Shown here in pieces: positions 1 to 8,593 of a stretch of 10,953 nt of DNA. The notes under the pieces are model-generated. The model worked only from the letters and a program-made list of their open reading frames with translations, was not told the DNA's origin and searched no databases. The DNA is from Jimgerdemannia flammicorona (Eukaryota > Mucoromycota > Endogonomycetes > Endogonales > Endogonaceae). The DNA is taken from assembly GCA_003990745.1 (NCBI GenBank), contig RBNI01006814.1:1-10953 (forward strand). Direction: 5' to 3'. Numbering within the stretch: position 1 is the first letter of the stretch; each line of letters opens with the position of its first letter. The position numbers and the translations under genes are program-made.

Positions 1-259
1 TATCCCATATAAATACAGTGATTCCACCCCTTATCCGATCCCCCTAGGGGGGCCCCCCCTCCCTACCCCTTCCCGATGAAAGACCACTTTGTCTAGTACC
101 ATCACCACCCTTCCACCACTCTGCTCACAGATCTTTACCACCAGACTGCGACGTCTGCCCCCCTGAGGACCCCAACCCACCCACCATCAAGTCAGCAGAT
201 CTCCCAACAGCTCCTCCCACCTTAACACCTTCTCCTGCAGCTCTAACCACTGTCCCTCC
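1..259 (-). other. Probable ORF2 tail or 3' UTR of the LINE
   Basis: No recognisable domain was found. On the minus strand the ORF2 frame stays open from 259 to a TGA at 125-127, giving a Gly/Ser/Val-rich peptide that may be a real tail or chance. Below that it is C-rich on the plus strand with a strong G/C palindrome at 41-58. No poly-A tail or target-site duplication is visible, so the LINE 3' end is probably to the left of the window. Confidence 0.4.
41..58. repeat. Overlapping G/C palindromes
   Basis: The perfect palindrome CCCCTAGGGG (41-50) overlaps a second perfect palindrome of six G then six C (47-58). Both lie in the probable 3' region of the LINE. They could form a hairpin or a G-rich structure on either strand, but could also be chance in a region of such extreme composition. 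Confidence 0.6.
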
Positions 260-451
260 TCAAATACAAAAAGCCAATGACCCACCATTCCCACCCATAC
301 TGCTAGTACCCACCCTACAGTAAGCCAACTGTTCCCCACCCCACCCACAAGCTGAGATCTCAAGTCCTCCCAGTGACCCCCCCTCCCCTACCAGCCTATG
401 CCCCACACCCAGTCTATCCCCTATTACAGCCCAAAATTCCCCCAAAACCTC

Positions 452-523
452 ACACTCTCTCAGCAAATGTTCTGGTGTCTGTACATAGCCCCCAGCTTGC
501 CCAACATCGTAACACTCCTTACA
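452..523 (-). other. C-terminal CCHC zinc finger (zf-RVT type) of LINE ORF2
   Basis: A Cys-x2-Cys (CKEC) is followed about 14 residues later by PEHLLREC, giving the C-C-H-C arrangement found at the C-terminus of many plant and fungal LINE RT proteins. It is followed by a Trp (LGEFW), as usual in that family. It is thought to help RNA or DNA binding during target-primed reverse transcription. It lies in the same frame as the RT core, in an open stretch at 260-604, which supports ORF2 continuing to at least 260. Confidence 0.72.
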
Positions 524-1015
524 GTCAAATTGTCCACCATCTACCAAATGCCCTGTATGGAAATTCAGCATGACATTCCTCCTCAACATTCTCCACCATA
601 CCACCCAGAACTTGGGGGGGAGCCGCCTCCGTACCTCAGCACTCTAGGATCAGATACCAGCCCAGTCTCACTCCTCACCGATCCCTGCCGCCTGCCAGCC
701 ACTTGGCCAAAGGTTCTGTCCAGGCCCCTGCTGATACTCTACTCCTTCTCCAATATTGAACATAGCAAGCAGAGCACCCCCCAGGAGCAATCTATCCCAA
801 TGCCACATATTAGGCCCCCACACCTCCTCCCCCTCATTGCCTTGCCAGCGCAGGCCAATTCGGTGTACTCCATCAGCCACACCCCACCAAAAGCCCTTGA
901 ACCGCATCCACCCAGTGCCATTCAGCCCCACTAAAGAGAGCAGATCCCCAGAGGACCCTTGAGGGGATGTTCATATCTCCCATACCTTCTTCAACAGAGG
1001 TACCCAACTGTTGCC

Positions 1016-2209
1016 CTACAGTTCCCCAGCCCTCTTCAACCACCAGGCTCGTAAGCAGTGCAGTCTCTTAGGAAAGTCCACCAGTCTAAGACCCCCCCTT
1101 ACTACTGGCCTCGCAAGAGTATCCCAACTAACCTGGGATCTCCTCCTTGCCCAGATCCAATCCCTAGCCACCTTCATCAGCTTCTTCACCACCCATGCTG
1201 GAAAGTCGAGGTGATATGCCACATACCACAGCTTGGGGAACCAATATATATTCAGAATTGACACCCGCCCAGCTAGAGAGATATGACGGCCTCTCCACCC
1301 TTGAAGGGCCTCTCCCCAAATGTTCACCCTGCTCTCCCACCACCCTCTTAGCAGGACAGAGCTATATACAGAGAGGAAGATGCCCAAATACTGCACCACC
1401 TCACCAGCAGAGACAATTGTTCCAATGACGTCCCCGCCCACTAGCCCATTCCCTAGCACCATTGTCTCACACTTATGCCAGTTGAGCTTTGCCCCCGAGT
1501 GGGCCTCATACCATTCCACAGTCTTCTGAAGTGCCTCCACATCTGCCACAGAACCAAGTCCAACCACTATATCATTAGCAAAGGCCCCCACCTTCTACTC
1601 TATACCATATATAGAGAGCCCCACCACCTTTTGGCAAATTCTATCCATCAATGGCTCCAGCAAAAGGGTATAAAGAATAGGGGACAGAGGGTCCCCCTGA
1701 GGAACTCCTCTTCTCAAGGAAAATGCCCTCCCACGGTGACCATTATATGTCAGAGCTGTCCTACTGCTCTCCAGCAGACCTAATATAGAGGCCCTAAACC
1801 CTGGGGGAACCCCAATACGGTCCAATACCTTGCCCAGCCACACCCGCCGTACACAGTTATAGGCCTTCTCCTGGTCCAAAAAGACCAACCTTCCATCTAA
1901 GCCACAAGCCCGGGCCCTCTCAATAATGCCATGAACCCATGCAGTCCCATCTCTTATAAGTCTGCCCCCAACAAAGCCCCACTGCTCCTCCCCCAGCACC
2001 TGTTGGGCAACTTTCTGCAGCCTTGCAACAATCACCTTAGTCACCATCTTCCTATCTATGTCCAGAAGCATGATCGGCCTCCAGTTCTTCCAGTCTTCCC
2101 TCCTCCCCTTGTCTTTATACCAGCTCGAGATCCTGCTCTCCAACCCACTCACCTCTCTGAAGAACATGGTTACAGAGAGCAGCCATCTCACCCAACACTC
2201 CAGGGACAT
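1016..2209 (-). other. Reverse transcriptase domain of LINE ORF2, active site mutated
   Basis: RT motifs in order: NWRPIMLLDIDRK, GEEQWGFVGGR, VFLDQEKAYN, RRGVPQGDPLSPILYTLLLEP, AFANDIVV, SGAKLNWHKCE and YLGIFLS. The domain copies the element RNA at the nicked target. Motif A keeps its first Asp (FLD), but the conserved 'KAYD' Asp reads Asn (codon 1856-1858) and the next Arg reads Cys (1853-1855). Motif C should be FADD and reads FAND (Asn at 1574-1576), which removes a metal-binding Asp. All three changes are C-to-T or G-to-A transitions. A TAG interrupts the frame at 1595-1597. The frame starts inside a region of shift from the upstream frame; similarity carries on to about 1016 as thumb and connection sequence. 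Confidence 0.9.
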
Positions 2210-2894
2210 TCACCATCTTCTTCCAGAAGTCCCATGATAGCCCATCCTCCCCTGGTGCTATCCCAAGTTTAGTTGCTGCCAGGACACTTTGGATCTCCTC
2301 TCCCTGCACTGGTAATATCAAGTCACCCAGTCCAGCTACTTGCAGAGGCCTCCACTCTTCAAGTGTGTCTGCAATCCCCGCTTCATCAATACCCCCTTCT
2401 TCCTCGCTCCACAAGCCCTGCCATCTCTCCTTCAACTCCCCTAAGATTCATTGCGTGCCACATAGTATGTCCCCATCAGCATCCAGAACCCCATCCCACC
2501 AGTGTCATACTCTCCTAGCTTTGAGAAGTCTTGATAAGTACCTAGAAGGCCACTCACCCTCCTCAAGCCCCTGCCATCATAGTCTTGCAGCCATGCCCCG
2601 CATATGAGTCTCCTCCTCTTCCCTCAATACCTGCTATAGTTCTACTATCTCCAGCTTTGCCCTCTCGATCCTCCAATCCTCCACTCTAGCAACAGTGAGC
2701 AAATCCACCCAATCCATTAGTAATCTCCTCAGCCTGCTGGAAGCACACCTTGTGCGCCTCCTCCTCTGCCTCCCAGCCTCCCTACCAGCCTCTCCTCAAT
2801 AAACCCTTACAGCCTCTTTCAATCTCATCCAGTGGACATCCACTGGCAGACCCTCACACCCCCAATTAAAAACCTTTGCCTGAATGTCCTCCAC
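2210..2894 (-). other. LINE ORF2 linker and N-terminal RT extension
   Basis: This is the region between endonuclease and RT fingers. Segments such as RVEDWRIERAKLEIV (about 2640-2685), WPSRYLSRLLKAR (about 2510-2560) and LDADGD resemble the helical linker and the 'GE.PSRYF...DADG' block that precedes RT in many fungal and plant LINEs. LGIAPGEDGLSWDFWK is the usual lead-in to the RT fingers. The frame is the same as the endonuclease but is crossed by TGA at 2796, 2577, 2505 and 2448 and TAG at 2634. A plausible peptide in another frame near 2700-2760 (AEEEAHKVCFQQAEEI) suggests possible compensating indels. This part is more decayed than its neighbours. Confidence 0.65.
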
Positions 2895-3680
2895 TCATGA
2901 TTCCCACAACCCCTTCTCAGCCAGCAGAGAGGAGTTAAGACGCCAATGTCTGGGTCCATCTCCACTCCCCCCAAACTGCCCCTGCCCCAAAAGTCCCCAG
3001 TGATCAGACCATGGGCACCACTCTACTTCCAATGCCCTCCAAACATCTGAACCCCAACACTCTGCCATCAGAATCCAGTCAATTCTCGTGCCCAAGCCAT
3101 TCACCCAGTGCATGTAGACCCTGGCATCCCCCCACCAAGTTCTGCCCATATCCCCCAAGGAACTCAATATCTCCACCTCCTCCCATGCATCCAGACCTCC
3201 ACTTCTACCCCCAGCACTCCTTCCTCCATCAGTCCTGTCCAGACGCAGATCCCTAACCATGTTAAAGTCCCCACTGAGTACGTCGACCCCTTCTTCCAAG
3301 AGAATACCCTCCTCCAGTAGCCCTCTAATCCATGCAGTCCTCTCACCCCTATCCGCAGGGCAGTAGCAAGAGCCCACCTTCACTGATTTCCACTCCAGCT
3401 GATGCCAATCTCCCCAGACCAAGCGATTCCCCCAGTTCCTGATTCCCCCCAAGTCACCTCTACCCTTTCTCACCAAAATTGCTATCTTTCCAAACCAAGC
3501 AGCAGCCCCACCCCATTCCCTAGTCCATTTGACATGATCATCCTCATCTTCACATCGAACATCCTGTAGTAAAAAGAGATCAGCCTCCAATCCCTTGAGC
3601 CAAGTAAAAATGTTTCTCCACTGCCCAGTGCCCCGTAATCCATTCACATTCAATGAGAAAATGTTGGTTGTACTGTTCAT
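2895..3680 (-). other. APE-type endonuclease domain of LINE ORF2
   Basis: This is an exonuclease/endonuclease/phosphatase-family domain that would nick target DNA to prime reverse transcription. Visible motifs in order are SLNVNGLR, LFLLQDVRC, LSGDFNMV, RIDWILM and WSDHWGL. These match the family's N, Q-E, GDFN, D and SDH blocks. The metal-binding Glu normally found as LQE is Asp here (LQD). That is a transversion, so it may be a family variant, not C-to-T decay. The whole domain is an open frame of about 260 codons, the best-preserved part of the LINE, ending at a TGA (2895-2897) just after KGLWES. Confidence 0.88.
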
Positions 3681-3711
3681 AAGGAATAATATTATATCAT
3701 GGTCCCATCCT

Positions 3712-5744
3712 CTACAAGTCTGCACTCTGCTCCTCCTGCACTATGTCTAATTCATGTTTAGCAGCTAGTTCCTTCTCCTCTGCTTCCTGTGCTGCCAATG
3801 CTCCCAGAAGTTCTACCATTGCCCCATCTTCACACTCCTCAAATTCCTCATGGTACTCCAGACAGGCCTTCTGCCAGAGCTGTAAACCATGATGCTCTGC
3901 CCAGCAGTAGGCTGCCCACTCACCAGCAACCACCCCCAGCTCTGCCTTCCTCACCTCATCCACCTCATACCCTTCCTCCTCCAGGAAAATACCCAGAATC
4001 TCCACCTTCAGTGTCTCTACCATTCCATCACCATGCAAAATCTGTGCCCAATGCTCCTCAGGCATCACTCACAGATCCACTTCTCCCAAAGCATCTGCTG
4101 CAAGATTATCCATCACCTTGCACATCCACAATAAGTTCCCCACCTCCTTTCCCCCTGGAGTCCCTGGCCGCCCTGCATCCAGTATCGTAGTGTCAGCACC
4201 TATACTGGCAGCCTCATCCCACACTTCCTCAGGAACATCCACCAGCTCGTCCTTACCAACTGCCACCACCTGACCCCCTTGCCCCACATCAGGGACCCCA
4301 AAGCGCACCTGCTGGGCCCCCTGCATCCGTGTATCCTCCACTGGCCCTCTCTTCTCACCTGGGCCCCTCCTGATAAGTGGGGGGGGGGTGGCATCCAACT
4401 CTGGCTCCCACACTTCAAAGGTACCATCAGCAAACGGGTTCTTGTCCATCTTCCCCCCAGCCCCTGCCTCCTTCGCCTCTACCTTCTCTCCTCCTTTACC
4501 AGCCCAGATACTGGTCCCTGTACCTCCAGACTCCTCAGTTCTAACTGATGCTTTCTTTTCCCCTCCTGTCATACTCGCCAAAAGCTCTCTCTGCCTCTTG
4601 CATCCCTGGGCCCACTCCCACTGCTTCTTATCCATATGGACATGCTTCCCGCCCACAACCTCCAGATGCATTGACTCCTTGTACAGTTTCCATGCCACCA
4701 CCCTTCGCTCTACAGTACCACTCAACTCCTCCAGCACCTCCAACAAGTCCTCCTCCTCCTCATCACTCCCTTTTACCCTCAACACCTTGCAGACAAAGGC
4801 CCCCCACATCAGCACTGAGGGCCAGTCACTTGCCTTCCCCATGGCCTCCTTTCCCGCCAGCCGAATCCTGACATCCACATCTCCTGTCCTGATCACAGTC
4901 CCCTCCCCACCTGAAAGCCAATGTCCACTATGTCACCATACTCAATCATCACCTCCTCCACCCTCTTCCTTGTCTCCTCTTTAGTCACTGTGGGCACCCC
5001 CTTTACCAGAAGCTGCACCACCCTGGGGTTCCATCGCAGGCACTGCACCATGGGGACCACCACCTCCCCAACCACGACGCCAGTCTTCAATGCCTCATCC
5101 AGTGGACCCACCTCCTCAAAGCCCACCTCAACCCCCTCCAGACCCTTCAAGAACTTCACCGAAGCCACCCCAGCCACCTGCTTCGAAATAAGCCCCAGAA
5201 CCATCCTCGCTATCACCGCCAAGCCCTGGAAGCACAAGGTCACTGCAAACTCTGAGATCGACTTCTTGAGTAACAGGGTCACCGCCAGCCCTGTTACACC
5301 ATCTGCCAGGTCCCCCTTCCACATTGGGAACCCCTGCCCCACCTGGCCATCAGCTGTCACATCTCTTTTTTTTTCCAGATTCGCCATCACGCCACCATCA
5401 GCAGTCCCGCCACTACCCCCAGCAGTCCCTCCACTTCCCCCACCTCCCACCAGTGAAGGCCCAGCTCCCCCAGCATCCTCAGCCTTCTGCTTCCCCTTCC
5501 CTCCAGCCTGACCCTTGTGGGCTCCCATCGGCCAACCTCCATTCCTCAGCGTATCCACAAAGCTCTGCTCCTACTGCTCTCCAGTCCCCCCACCAGTGCC
5601 ACCGCTACTACCTGAGCTGCCCAGTCCACTCGAGCCACCGAAAGACCCCATCCCTAGCCCATGTCTCCTCCCAACATGCTGCCAGTCGAAAGCCCCAGGT
5701 CTACCCAACCTGGTACGCACCTCAGCTTGCTTGCTGCTTGACAT
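3712..5744 (-). pseudogene. LINE ORF1 protein (nucleic-acid-binding), degraded
   Basis: ORF1 begins at an ATG at 5744 (MSSSKQAE) and, allowing for damage, runs about 677 codons to a TAG at 3712-3714. The N-terminus is rich in Gly, Ser and Thr (about 5400-5680). It is followed by a segment with the look of an RRM-like fold (KGVPTVTKEETRKRVEEVM, near 4940-4995), then a Lys/Glu-rich linker and an acidic C-terminus ending in Glu/Ala-rich helical sequence. No CCHC knuckle was seen. Breaks: a TAG at 5571-5573, a one-base frameshift in a G-rich run near 4893-4910, and a TGA at 4069-4071. Reading continues on the far side of each. By analogy with other LINEs it would bind the element's RNA in the RNP; the RRM assignment is tentative. 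Confidence 0.7.
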
Positions 5745-5868
5745 TTTCTTAGTACCTTTCTCCAATAAATGACTTGAAAGTGTGTTATGAAAGTGTGTGT
5801 AACGTGAATTGTAGCGGAGAAAGATGTCACCAGGTATGCTTGTCAGCATCATCACTATTCATGATTTC
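5745..5868. other. Junction between LINE 5' end and broken gypsy element
   Basis: Gypsy similarity fades just below the RNase H C-terminus and its tail (ACANDKEAQAL, ending at a TGA at 5869-5871). LINE ORF1 begins at 5744. The 124 bases between must contain the LINE 5' UTR and the breakpoint. They hold a 13-base tandem repeat and are more AT-rich than the LINE body. An open frame crosses the junction and continues into ORF1, but its upper part does not look like either element. The exact breakpoint cannot be fixed without the uninterrupted gypsy sequence. Confidence 0.5.
5776..5801. repeat. 13-bp tandem direct repeat
   Basis: Two adjacent copies, GAAAGTGTGTTAT (5776-5788) and GAAAGTGTGTGTA (5789-5801), differ at two positions. 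They lie about 32 bases upstream of the LINE ORF1 ATG, in the short 5' UTR or at the insertion junction. Repeats in LINE 5' UTRs can act as promoter units; a slipped duplication at the integration site is the alternative. Confidence 0.65.
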
Positions 5869-5967
5869 TCAGAGTGCTTGAGCTTCCTTATCATTAGCAC
5901 ATGCTGCGATAATTTGTTCCATGATGGAGTTTGTAACCACGGTGAGAGTTTGGATAACTTCTTCAAT

Positions 5968-6410
5968 AGGTGGTCTGGAGATTGCATCGGTAACAATGTT
6001 TTCCTTGCTAGGGCAGTACTGGATTTTATAGTCAAAGTTGGTGAGGACTTTCATTCATCTGGCTTGTTTTCAAGAAAAGAGTAGCCTGGGTTTTGATGTT
6101 GACTAATGACTTGTGGTCAGTCAATACAGTGAAGTGTGCTCCTTCTAGGTATGGTCGCCATTTGATCAGAGTGTCTACAATGGCTAACATTTTCTTCTTG
6201 TAAGTTGTGTAGTTGATTTCGGCATCATTGAACTTATGGGAGTGATAGGCCACAGGGTGTCCTTCTTGCATGAGTACTGCTCCAAGAGCTAGGTCAGAGG
6301 CATCAGTGGTAACTTCATATGGTAGGGCAGGATTTGCCGCTTGAAGTACTGGAGTGGTTATCAAAGCATCCTTCAGTGCTTGGAAGGCAGTATCTTGTTC
6401 AGGTCCCCAA
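5968..6410 (-). other. RNase H domain, frameshifted
   Basis: This RNase H would remove RNA from the RNA-DNA hybrid. Seen in order: FQALKDALITTPVLQ, TTDASDLALGAVLMQ with the first catalytic Asp, VAYHSHKF, MLAIVDTLIKWRPYLEGA and LTDHKSLVNI. Then a one-base slip at about 6062-6075 moves to the next frame, where QAR, TGA (6055-6057, where the family has Trp), TNFDYKIQYCPSKENIVTDAISR follows in pieces. In the block that normally reads K-E-L/M-L-A, the catalytic Glu is Lys (KKKMLA, codon 6191-6193), a G-to-A change. The domain is followed by about 35 residues of tail before the LINE junction. No integrase follows. Confidence 0.88.
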
Positions 6411-6526
6411 TTTGCAAGATTGTTGAAGTCTTTCTCTTGTTTCATGGTCCAGGGTTGTTCTTCTTTCTTGCTGTACTTGGTTATTTGGATAAGGGCAGTG
6501 GCGATTTTGGTGAAATTGGCAACAAA

Positions 6527-7300
6527 TCATCTGTAATAGTTTGCTAATCCCAGGAATGACTGGAGGTCTTTCAGCTTCTTGGGTCTGGGCCAATCTTTGA
6601 TAGCAGAGATTTTGCTGGGGTCTACTTTGATTTCATTTGGTGTGACAATGTGTCTAAGGAACTGAATTTCTTTTAGGAGGAATTCACACTTGCTGAGTTT
6701 TGCGAAGAGTCTGTTTTCTCAGAGTTTCAGTAGTACTAGTTCAAGATGTTTGAGATGTTCCTCCAGGGTTTTGCTGAAGACTAGGATGTCATCAATATAG
6801 ATAATAATGAATTTGTCCAGGTATGGATACAGAATGGTATTCATCAGTGTCTGGAAGGTTGCAGGAGCATTAGTTAAGCCAAAGGGCATAACCAGGAATT
6901 TGAAATGTCCATAGCGGGTTCAGAAGACTGTTTTGTAAATGTCTTCTTCTTTTATAGCAATTTGCCAGTAACTATTTCGCAGGTCAAAAGAGCTCATAAA
7001 TTGTAGATTGGTAAGCCTATCGAATATTTCGTTGATTCTGGGTAGTGGGCAACAGTTCTTGATAGTCTGTTCATTGAGGTCACAGTAATCAATGCACATT
7101 CGCAGGTCTCTTCCTTTCTTTACAACAAAGAGGACTAGTGTACCATAAGGTAATATACTGGGTCTGATGAATCCTTGTTCCAGGAGTTCATCAATTTCTT
7201 TCTTGAGTACATCAATTTCTCTCAGAGACATATAGTAGATTGACTTGAAGGCTGGCTTGGCATCTGGAATAGTCTTGATGGCATGGTCCACTGCTCATTT
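6527..7300 (-). other. Ty3/gypsy reverse transcriptase domain
   Basis: The domain copies element RNA into DNA. Motifs in order: [68 protein letters not shown], the catalytic YIDD (6788-6799), [17 protein letters not shown] and DLQSFLGLANYYR. The catalytic core is intact apart from in-frame TGA codons at 7295, 6920, 6719 and 6527. The one at 6920 lies where the family has Arg before TRYGHF; the one at 6719 lies where Arg usually precedes EN(K/R)L. Several residues look like C-to-T damage: Cys for Arg in IDYRDLN (7082-7084), Cys for Arg in KNRxPLPR (7052-7054) and Arg for Gly in FLGHI (6653-6655). Confidence 0.93.
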
Positions 7301-7589
7301 GAGAGGTAGGCCTTTTGGGAGTTTCTTCGGGAATATATCTTGGAATTTCTAGAGTAGTGGTCTGACATGGCTGTCAACTTTGGAAAAGTCTTCTTCAGAG
7401 TTCTCGGGTTCTCCTTTGGGTGGATGGATGGAGATAACAAAGAGAGGGCATTTCTTGGCCAATTTCTTAAGTTGTAGCTTATTGATGTGGGTGATCTTTG
7501 GTCCAGGGTCACTAGAGTTGAGTGGGTCCTTTTTGCCTTGCAGTTTGAAGTTGTGGCATCCTTTCTTGATGGTCAGAGAATGGTTTACC

Positions 7590-7870
7590 TAATCGATCAT
7601 AGGGTTCTCTTATTTTAACCATAGAGTTCCAAGGATGATTTTGTTGTCAGGGAGTAGTACGATCTGGAGGGTAACATGTACTCGATAGTCACTGATTCAG
7701 AAGGGTAGATTGTAGACTTCCTTGCTAATAATATGTGAGGTTCCATCAGCTGTAGCAACTGCTTGAGTTTGTTGTACTAGAGAGGTGAAGACCTTGAGTC
7801 TGTTGGCTGTTTCTTCATTGATGAAGTTATCTGAGGCACCACTGTCTATCATGATCTTGACAAGTGCTCA
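7590..7870 (-). other. Retropepsin-like aspartic protease domain
   Basis: This is the polyprotein-processing protease. The active site is IMIDSGASDNFI (DSGAS at 7832-7846). The partner ILG motif follows about 70 residues later (IILGTLWL, near 7620-7640). After it comes ENPMID with a TAG where the family has Trp (NPxIDW). In-frame stops: TGA 7868 just before the active site, TGA 7697, TAA 7610 and TAG 7589. Length and motif spacing are normal for a gypsy protease, and the catalytic triplet is intact. Confidence 0.85.
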
Positions 7871-7975
7871 GTTGACAAAAGCTTTAAGTGTAAGCAGTTT
7901 GTCTGATCCAATGGTAGTGATTTCAGTTGTAGGAGCTTTCCTTCTGTTGGTTCTTCTTTGAGTCAGTTCATTGAT

Positions 7976-8032
7976 ACAAGAGAAGCAATCATCAATCATT
8001 CAGGAAGAGTACATTCCAATGCCATGGGGGCA
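7976..8032 (-). other. Cys/His segment (CPHG...CFSC) between dUTPase and protease
   Basis: A short segment reads C-P-H-G, then eleven residues including a TGA at 8000-8002, then C-F-S-C. The Cys/His spacing could bind zinc. A TGA also precedes it at 8033-8035. It sits in the polyprotein frame after the dUTPase and before basic sequence (TQRRTNRRK) that leads to the protease. No named family was recognised. It may be a small zinc site or simply a linker. Confidence 0.4.
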
Positions 8033-8116
8033 TCAGCCACTTGGTACATATCCATCTTCAATTTTCTTGTAGAATTGTTCTTCTTTGTTCATGGTAGATT
8101 GGGCTGGGGCCTTGTT

Positions 8117-8470
8117 TGATGAGCCAAATCCTTTGGATCCTCAGATGGTGGGTAGTAGTTCAGGGACTTCCTTGACTATCAGGTTTGACTCGATTTTTTC
8201 GAATAGGATCTGGGTAATACAGAAGCCTATAGGAATCTTGAAGGGTGTCCAACTGTGGTTTCAGATGAGGGCAATAATTTCGCCTGTGTAATCTTCATCA
8301 ATGACTCCTCCTTCTACTGAGAATCCTTTCAATGCTAGGCTGCTGTGACAGCATATTCTTCCAACATGTCCTTCAGGAATTTGGATACCAATTCCTGTGT
8401 AGACTTGCTTGACTTCTTGGTTAGAGACTGTAGCTTCTTCGGCTGCATACAGGTCATATCTAGCTGCTTT
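8117..8470 (-). other. dUTPase domain between Gag and protease
   Basis: A trimeric-type dUTPase hydrolyses dUTP to dUMP and pyrophosphate, limiting uracil in newly made DNA. All five family motifs occur in order and at normal spacing. Motif 1 is RYDLYAAE (about 8438-8461). Motif 2 is GRICCHSSLALKG (about 8324-8362). Motif 3 is GVIDEDYTG with its catalytic Asp (8282-8308). Motif 4 is IPIGFCITQILF (about 8190-8230). The glycine-rich motif 5 is GSKGFGSSN (8114-8140). TGA at 8261 lies after motif 3. TGA at 8141 occupies the usual Arg of RGxxGFGS. In motif 2 the usual Arg is His, and in motif 4 the usual Arg is Cys; both fit decay at CpG. The domain is in frame with Gag above and protease below. 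It is inactive now. Confidence 0.85.
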
Positions 8471-8593
8471 TTGACTTCCTTTGATTGGGGCCTTAGCAGT
8501 TTGTCTTAACTTGACAAAGTCTAGTGTTCTGGTGGTCAGATTGTTGAGATGGTGCAGAGTGGTAACAGTGGCTTGTATTGCTGTTTGGGGTTT

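Larger units (their letters stand above)
260..3680 (-). pseudogene. LINE ORF2: endonuclease-reverse transcriptase polyprotein, degraded
   Basis: ORF2 probably starts at the ATG at 3680 (MNSTTNIFSLNVNGLRG), 31 bases after the ORF1 stop. An upstream in-frame GTG at 3725 is less likely. The protein is about 1140 codons, normal for this class, in the order endonuclease, linker, RT, thumb/connection, CCHC finger. The first half is in one frame down to about 2160; a frameshift at about 2115-2209 moves the rest to another frame. In-frame stops read on the minus strand include TGA at 2895, 2796, 2577, 2505, 2448, 971, 668 and 650, and TAG at 2634, 1595, 1016 and 644. The end is either the TGA at 260-262 or a TGA at 125-127, because the frame between them is open. 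It cannot make a full protein. Confidence 0.85.
1..5815 (-). mobile_element. LINE (non-LTR retrotransposon), nearly full length, inactive
   Basis: This is a minus-strand LINE with two reading frames separated by about 30 bases. ORF1 is followed by ORF2, which encodes APE-type endonuclease, reverse transcriptase and a terminal CCHC finger. That layout is typical of Tad1/L1-like elements of fungi, which move by nicking the target with the endonuclease and priming reverse transcription from the cut. The minus strand is G-rich and purine-rich throughout. The 5' end is placed between the ORF1 ATG at 5744 and about 5830, where gypsy coding similarity fades. The 3' end, with any poly-A or target-site duplication, is outside the window. 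About 14 in-frame stops, at least two frameshifts and a damaged RT active site show that it is a fossil. Clade assignment is by eye only. Confidence 0.88.

Noticed and set aside
398..934. Long plus-strand open frame of 178 codons, Pro/Ser/His-rich
   Set aside because: It is the antisense of LINE ORF2. The C-rich plus strand lacks stops by composition, and the minus strand carries the CCHC finger and flanking LINE sequence.
4378..4390. Homopolymer G run near 4380 as a functional element
   Set aside because: It lies inside LINE ORF1 where it encodes a Pro run in frame, so coding sequence and composition explain it.
4388..5511. Long plus-strand open frames (about 196-198 codons) rich in Ser, Pro and Thr
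   Set aside because: These are shadows of the LINE ORF1 on the opposite strand, with low-complexity composition and no domain.
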